From: an uncultured Flavobacteriaceae bacterium
GTDB taxonomy: Bacteria > Bacteroidota > Bacteroidia > Flavobacteriales > Flavobacteriaceae
Direction of reading: 5' to 3'
NCBI GenBank assembly: GCA_947501845.1
Contig: CANMXP010000001.1
Span: 248,001-312,000 of the forward strand
Length of the DNA stretch: 64,000 bases
Below, piece by piece: positions 60,310 through 64,000 of the stretch (the first letter of the stretch is position 1; every line of letters starts with the position of its first letter). The notes under the pieces were generated by a model. That model saw only the letters and a program-made list of their open reading frames with translations. It was not told where the DNA came from and did no database searches. A program made the position numbers and the translations under genes.

Positions 60310-61433
60310 ACAGCAACTTTGTTTGATTTTACATTTACTTGTTTCTCTAAATTTAACTCAAGATTAACTGCATACGAATCTTTTAGTTTTGTGATGTTTA
60401 ATTGATAATTATCTGAGTATAATAAATCTAACCTTCTTTTTACATTTTTAAGTCCTAAACCTTTATAAACCGAATCATTTATTAAACTGCCATTCAGGTT
60501 ATAATTAGAACTATTTGATACATTAAAAATTAGCTTCTTGTCTTTAATTTGAATTTGAATACGAATCCACTTATTTTGATGCTCGTCTTCGGTTACATGT
60601 TTAAAAGCATTTTCTATAAAAGGAATTAACACAAAAGGTGCTATTAATAAGTTGTTGGTATGTTCTGGGTACGTTTCTTCTAAATGAAAATCATTGTTTT
60701 GACGTAAACTTTCTAATTCAATAAAACTTTTAATATATGATAATTCATTCTTTAAAGGAATAACATCGGCATTGCATTCATATAATTGATAACGTAAAAG
60801 ACTAGAGAACTTCACTAAAGATTCTGAAGCCATATCTGTATTTTTATTTATAAGTACAAAAATTGAATTGATAGTATTAAATAAAAAATGAGGATTAAAC
60901 TGTGATTTTAAAAACTTAAGTTCTGTTTCAAGTTTTTCCTTTTGTAATTCTTGTTGCTTTTTTTGGACTTCTAACCAATTTTTAGACAGCTTTATGCTTA
61001 ATCCCAATGTTATAGATGCGACACAAGACGGCAAAACATTAGATTTAAATAATTTAACAGGAGAAATAATATATGCTTTAAAACCTTCATAATGTGCTTC
61101 ATCTGCTATTGCTAACGCCAGATAATAATTGCTAGTGATTAACACACACATTAAGGATAGAACTCCTAATAAACCCAATAAAAATAGAAAGTACTTTCTA
61201 TTTTCTAAATATCTGGGTACTAAAAAATATAAGCAAAAATATACACCAAAAGCTTGTACAATAACATAGCCTAAAAACTTTACTAAAAGATGTGGTAATG
61301 TAAGCGTTTTTAATATACTAAATACATTTCCTTCATATATGGCCCACCAAATAAAATGATAAACCGCCCAAAAGAGAATATGATGCCCTTTATATCTTGC
61401 AATTTTCTGGTATATCCTATTTGTCTCTAACAT
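60306..61433 (-). CDS. LytS-type sensor histidine kinase (pair 2)
   Basis: The 375-residue kinase has four transmembrane helices (about 19-37, 45-72, 82-108, 128-148), a short coiled coil (EVQKKQQELQKEKLETELKF) and the kinase domain with H182 in QFNPHFLFNTINSIF, then VLIPFIENAFKHV and KGLGLKNVKRRLD. It is divergent from the receptor gene at 61626, a possible target. Confidence 0.92.
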   Translation of the reverse strand: MLETNRIYQKIARYKGHHILFWAVYHFIWWAIYEGNVFSILKTLTLPHLLVKFLGYVIVQAFGVYFCLYFLVPRYLENRKYFLFLLGLLGVLSLMCVLITSNYYLALAIADEAHYEGFKAYIISPVKLFKSNVLPSCVASITLGLSIKLSKNWLEVQKKQQELQKEKLETELKFLKSQFNPHFLFNTINSIFVLINKNTDMASESLVKFSSLLRYQLYECNADVIPLKNELSYIKSFIELESLRQNNDFHLEETYPEHTNNLLIAPFVLIPFIENAFKHVTEDEHQNKWIRIQIQIKDKKLIFNVSNSSNYNLNGSLINDSVYKGLGLKNVKRRLDLLYSDNYQLNITKLKDSYAVNLELNLEKQVNVKSNKVAV

Positions 61434-61625
61434 ATTAACATCTAAAATACATTAAATGTAGTGCAAAAATTTAGATTTTGATAAGTTGTTGGATTTAATT
61501 GACAACTGACCAAAACTTATGCTTTTTATAATTTGTATACAGCTTGTCAATAAATTATAGTCACTTATCAATCCTGTTTTTTTCTAAATCATCAATCATA
61601 CATCTTTGGAAAAAACAAGAATATT

Positions 61626-64000
61626 ATGAGGCTATTATCAATATGCTACATTCTACTTTGCCTTCTAAAAGGGCATACACAAATAAAAGGAAAAGTAGTA
61701 GACATTAACAAAAAACCAATTGCTTTTGCCAATGTTATGTTACATGCAAATGATAGTGAGACATTAATCAAAGGGGTAATAACTAATGAAAATGGCGATT
61801 TTAATATAGCAAGCAGCTTAAATACTACTGAATATCGTTTAAAAGTAAGTCTATTGGGTTTTGAAACATGGGGATCTATGCCTTTTAGCTATTCATCTGG
61901 GAGTATAAAACATATGCCTGAGATTGTTCTCAATGAATTAATAGATCAATTAGATGCAATTACATTAGTTTCAAAAAAGAAGCTTATAAAACGCACACAA
62001 GAAGGAAGTATTATTAATGTACAAGAAAGTTTACTAACAAAAGGAAGCACTGCATTGCAACTGTTAGAGCGTTCTCCTGGAGTGATCTTAGATCAAAGAA
62101 ATAATAGTTTTTCTTTAAATGGAAAAAATAATACAACTATAATGATTAATGGAAAAGTAATTCGTATGCCTACTGCCGATGTTATTACAATGCTAAACGG
62201 AATGAGCGCAGATAATATTGAACGTATAGAACTACTAACCAATCCTTCTTCTAAATATGATGCCGATGGTAATGCTGGCATTATAAATATTGTGCTGCAA
62301 AAGAATGAAAACTTAGGGTTTCTTGGTAATGCTAGTATTTCTAGTGGTTATGGTTTGGGTGTTAAACAAACTAGTAGTGTCTCCTTAAATTACGGTACTG
62401 AAAAAGTAGTAGCATTTGGTGCCTATTCTTTTGCTTATGATGATACTTTAGATGGCTTTAGAGGCATAGGAAGTACTACCCTTCCTGTTTTTGGTGGTGT
62501 TACTTTTATTGATTTTAATAGTGAAACAGCAAGAATTAATAGAAGCCATAACCTGAATTTAGGTGTTGATTATCAATTAAACAAAAATTCAACATTAGGT
62601 GCTAGTATATTATTGAACAGTTCTAGCCCAACAATTAATAGAAAAAATAGAGGTTTGTATGATTTTCAGGTGAATCCTTATTTGGATGCTCGCATCCATT
62701 TGAAAAGTAATGCTAATTGGAAAAATTATAATACATCATCGTTTTACGAGTTTTCTAGTGATACTCATACATTTACAGTAACTACAGATTATATTAATTA
62801 TAATAACCAATCACCAAACCTTGTTAACAGTAGTTATTTTAATGAGTTAGGAGAACCGTTTCAACCTGAAGGCGATATTTATAATACAGGAAACCGTGGC
62901 TTTAATGAAACCAATATAAATGTAGGTGTGATAAAAACAGATTATAAAACTACTATTAATGAAAAACTGGTGATTGAAACAGGTCTAAAAGGTTCAATAT
63001 CTAAAACAAAAAATACAGCTCGTATAGAAATTGAAGAAGGTGGTGTTTTTGTTACTGATGATCGCTTTTTAAGTAATATAGAGACTAAAGAGCAAATTGC
63101 TGCCCTATATGCACAAGGAAATTACAATATAAGTAGTAAACTCAATCTACAAATGGGAATGCGTTACGAGTATTGGAACCAAGCTTTTGATGAATCCAAT
63201 TTAGATAGAAAGTTTGGCAAATTATTCTCATCAATTTTTCTCACTAAAACCATATCAGACACTACAAGCTGGAATATAGCATATACTAAACGTATTACAC
63301 GCCCTAACTACATTGATTTGGCATCTTACTTAAGGTACAACTCCCCTACCTCTGTTTTTACGGGCAACCCTCAATTATCACCCGCCATAACAAATACACT
63401 AAACATTACCTATAATTATAAATCATTCAGTTTTTCTTTAATGAGCACTTTAGAAGATAACCCTATTGCATATTATCAGGTTACAGAAGACCGTCGTAGT
63501 GATTTGGCTATTATATCCCCTCAAAATCTAAAATATCAAAATAGTTTAGACTTACAAATAAATATGCCTTGGCGTATCGCAAATTGGTGGAACATTAACT
63601 GTAATAATACTTTTGGTTATAGAGCATACAAGTTACTACACACACCAATAGAAACCACTAATGACTATTTTCACTATAACTTCAATGTAAACCAGACATT
63701 TAACATAACTGATAAGTTATCTTTAGAATTATCTGGATGGTATACTTCAAATCACTATAATGGTTCCTACAAAGTTGATGGTTTTGGTTCACTAAATACT
63801 GGCATTAAAAAAAGCTTTAAAAATGGATCAAGTCTTCAGTTTACTGTCACAGATCTTTTAAAAAGTATAGATATAAAATCTTCCATAGGAAGCTTAACAA
63901 GAGAAGCTTATAATAATGTGTTTAATGTAAGTTACAGACCTGAATCTGCAAGGTCTAGCATATTTAGGTTAAGTTATACTTATAACCTTGGGAATTCTAA
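61626..64000 (+). CDS. Outer-membrane beta-barrel receptor, partial at window end
   Basis: The frame is open from ATG 61626 to the end of the window (over 790 codons). It has a short signal (MRLLSICYILLCLLKG), a carboxypeptidase-regulatory-like domain (IKGKVVDINKKPIAFANVML), a plug-like domain (LQLLERSPGVILD, NPSSKYDADGNAGIINIVLQK) and a barrel of the OMP_b-brl_3 type. It is a paralogue of the receptor at 38908. The 3' end lies outside the window. It is transcribed away from LytS/LytTR pair 2. Confidence 0.88.
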   Translation, partial: MRLLSICYILLCLLKGHTQIKGKVVDINKKPIAFANVMLHANDSETLIKGVITNENGDFNIASSLNTTEYRLKVSLLGFETWGSMPFSYSSGSIKHMPEIVLNELIDQLDAITLVSKKKLIKRTQEGSIINVQESLLTKGSTALQLLERSPGVILDQRNNSFSLNGKNNTTIMINGKVIRMPTADVITMLNGMSADNIERIELLTNPSSKYDADGNAGIINIVLQKNENLGFLGNASISSGYGLGVKQTSSVSLNYGTEKVVAFGAYSFAYDDTLDGFRGIGSTTLPVFGGVTFIDFNSETARINRSHNLNLGVDYQLNKNSTLGASILLNSSSPTINRKNRGLYDFQVNPYLDARIHLKSNANWKNYNTSSFYEFSSDTHTFTVTTDYINYNNQSPNLVNSSYFNELGEPFQPEGDIYNTGNRGFNETNINVGVIKTDYKTTINEKLVIETGLKGSISKTKNTARIEIEEGGVFVTDDRFLSNIETKEQIAALYAQGNYNISSKLNLQMGMRYEYWNQAFDESNLDRKFGKLFSSIFLTKTISDTTSWNIAYTKRITRPNYIDLASYLRYNSPTSVFTGNPQLSPAITNTLNITYNYKSFSFSLMSTLEDNPIAYYQVTEDRRSDLAIISPQNLKYQNSLDLQINMPWRIANWWNINCNNTFGYRAYKLLHTPIETTNDYFHYNFNVNQTFNITDKLSLELSGWYTSNHYNGSYKVDGFGSLNTGIKKSFKNGSSLQFTVTDLLKSIDIKSSIGSLTREAYNNVFNVSYRPESARSSIFRLSYTYNLGNS

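Overview
The window looks like chromosomal DNA of a marine member of the Flavobacteriaceae (Bacteroidota). The evidence is indirect because there is no rRNA or tRNA gene: low G+C, a fused LpxC-FabZ, SusC/SusD and other TonB-dependent receptors, a type 9 secretion sorting domain on a GH86 agarase/porphyranase-like enzyme, lipoproteins with acidic residues after the lipobox Cys, LytS/LytTR two-component pairs, and promoters of the TAnnTTTG type. No CRISPR array or intact insertion sequence was seen.

Layout. 0-9.3 kb is housekeeping: lipid A genes (lpxC-fabZ fusion, lpxA, a second lpxD-like gene) with efp between them, then sucD, fabG, a VWA membrane protein and a prohibitin-like protein. 9.3-9.85 kb holds a decayed thioredoxin-like gene. 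9.9-18.1 kb is a complete his operon (hisG-D-C-B-H-A-F-IE) headed by a His-rich leader peptide and a classic attenuator. Its gaps carry palindromic repeats, a GIY-YIG gene bounded by two matching palindromes, and a small gene with a nonsense codon. 18.1-25.7 kb has two small proteins and a SusC/SusD/surface-lipoprotein set without enzymes. 26-30.6 kb has truA, a DUF2461 gene, a TetR-SDR pair with matching operators, and a DUF72 gene. 30.8-35.5 kb is leuC-leuD-leuA-leuB ending in a strong terminator. 35.6-38 kb has an MscS channel, a DUF3817 protein and a VTT membrane protein.

38-51.2 kb is accessory and rich in repeats. It contains a degenerate parDE module between near-identical 22-bp repeats, a TonB-dependent receptor, a D-threonine-aldolase-like enzyme, serine hydrolases, a MarR regulator preceded by a 174-bp MITE-like palindrome, a GH113-like lipoprotein, a seven-repeat beta-propeller lipoprotein, an unusual 644-residue lipoprotein, and several dispersed repeats and gene relics. 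51.2-57.6 kb has the GH86 enzyme and a four-gene minus-strand cluster (two PD40 propellers, a beta-lactamase-fold hydrolase, an esterase). 57.8-61.4 kb has two convergent LytS/LytTR pairs. The window ends inside another outer-membrane receptor.

How it fits together: the first half supplies core envelope, fatty acid, histidine and leucine biosynthesis. The second half is surface biology for glycan and peptide scavenging with local regulators. The most informative signals are the his attenuator, whose alternative RNA pairings can be read base by base, and the repeat-bounded cassettes (GIY-YIG in the his operon; the parDE relic).
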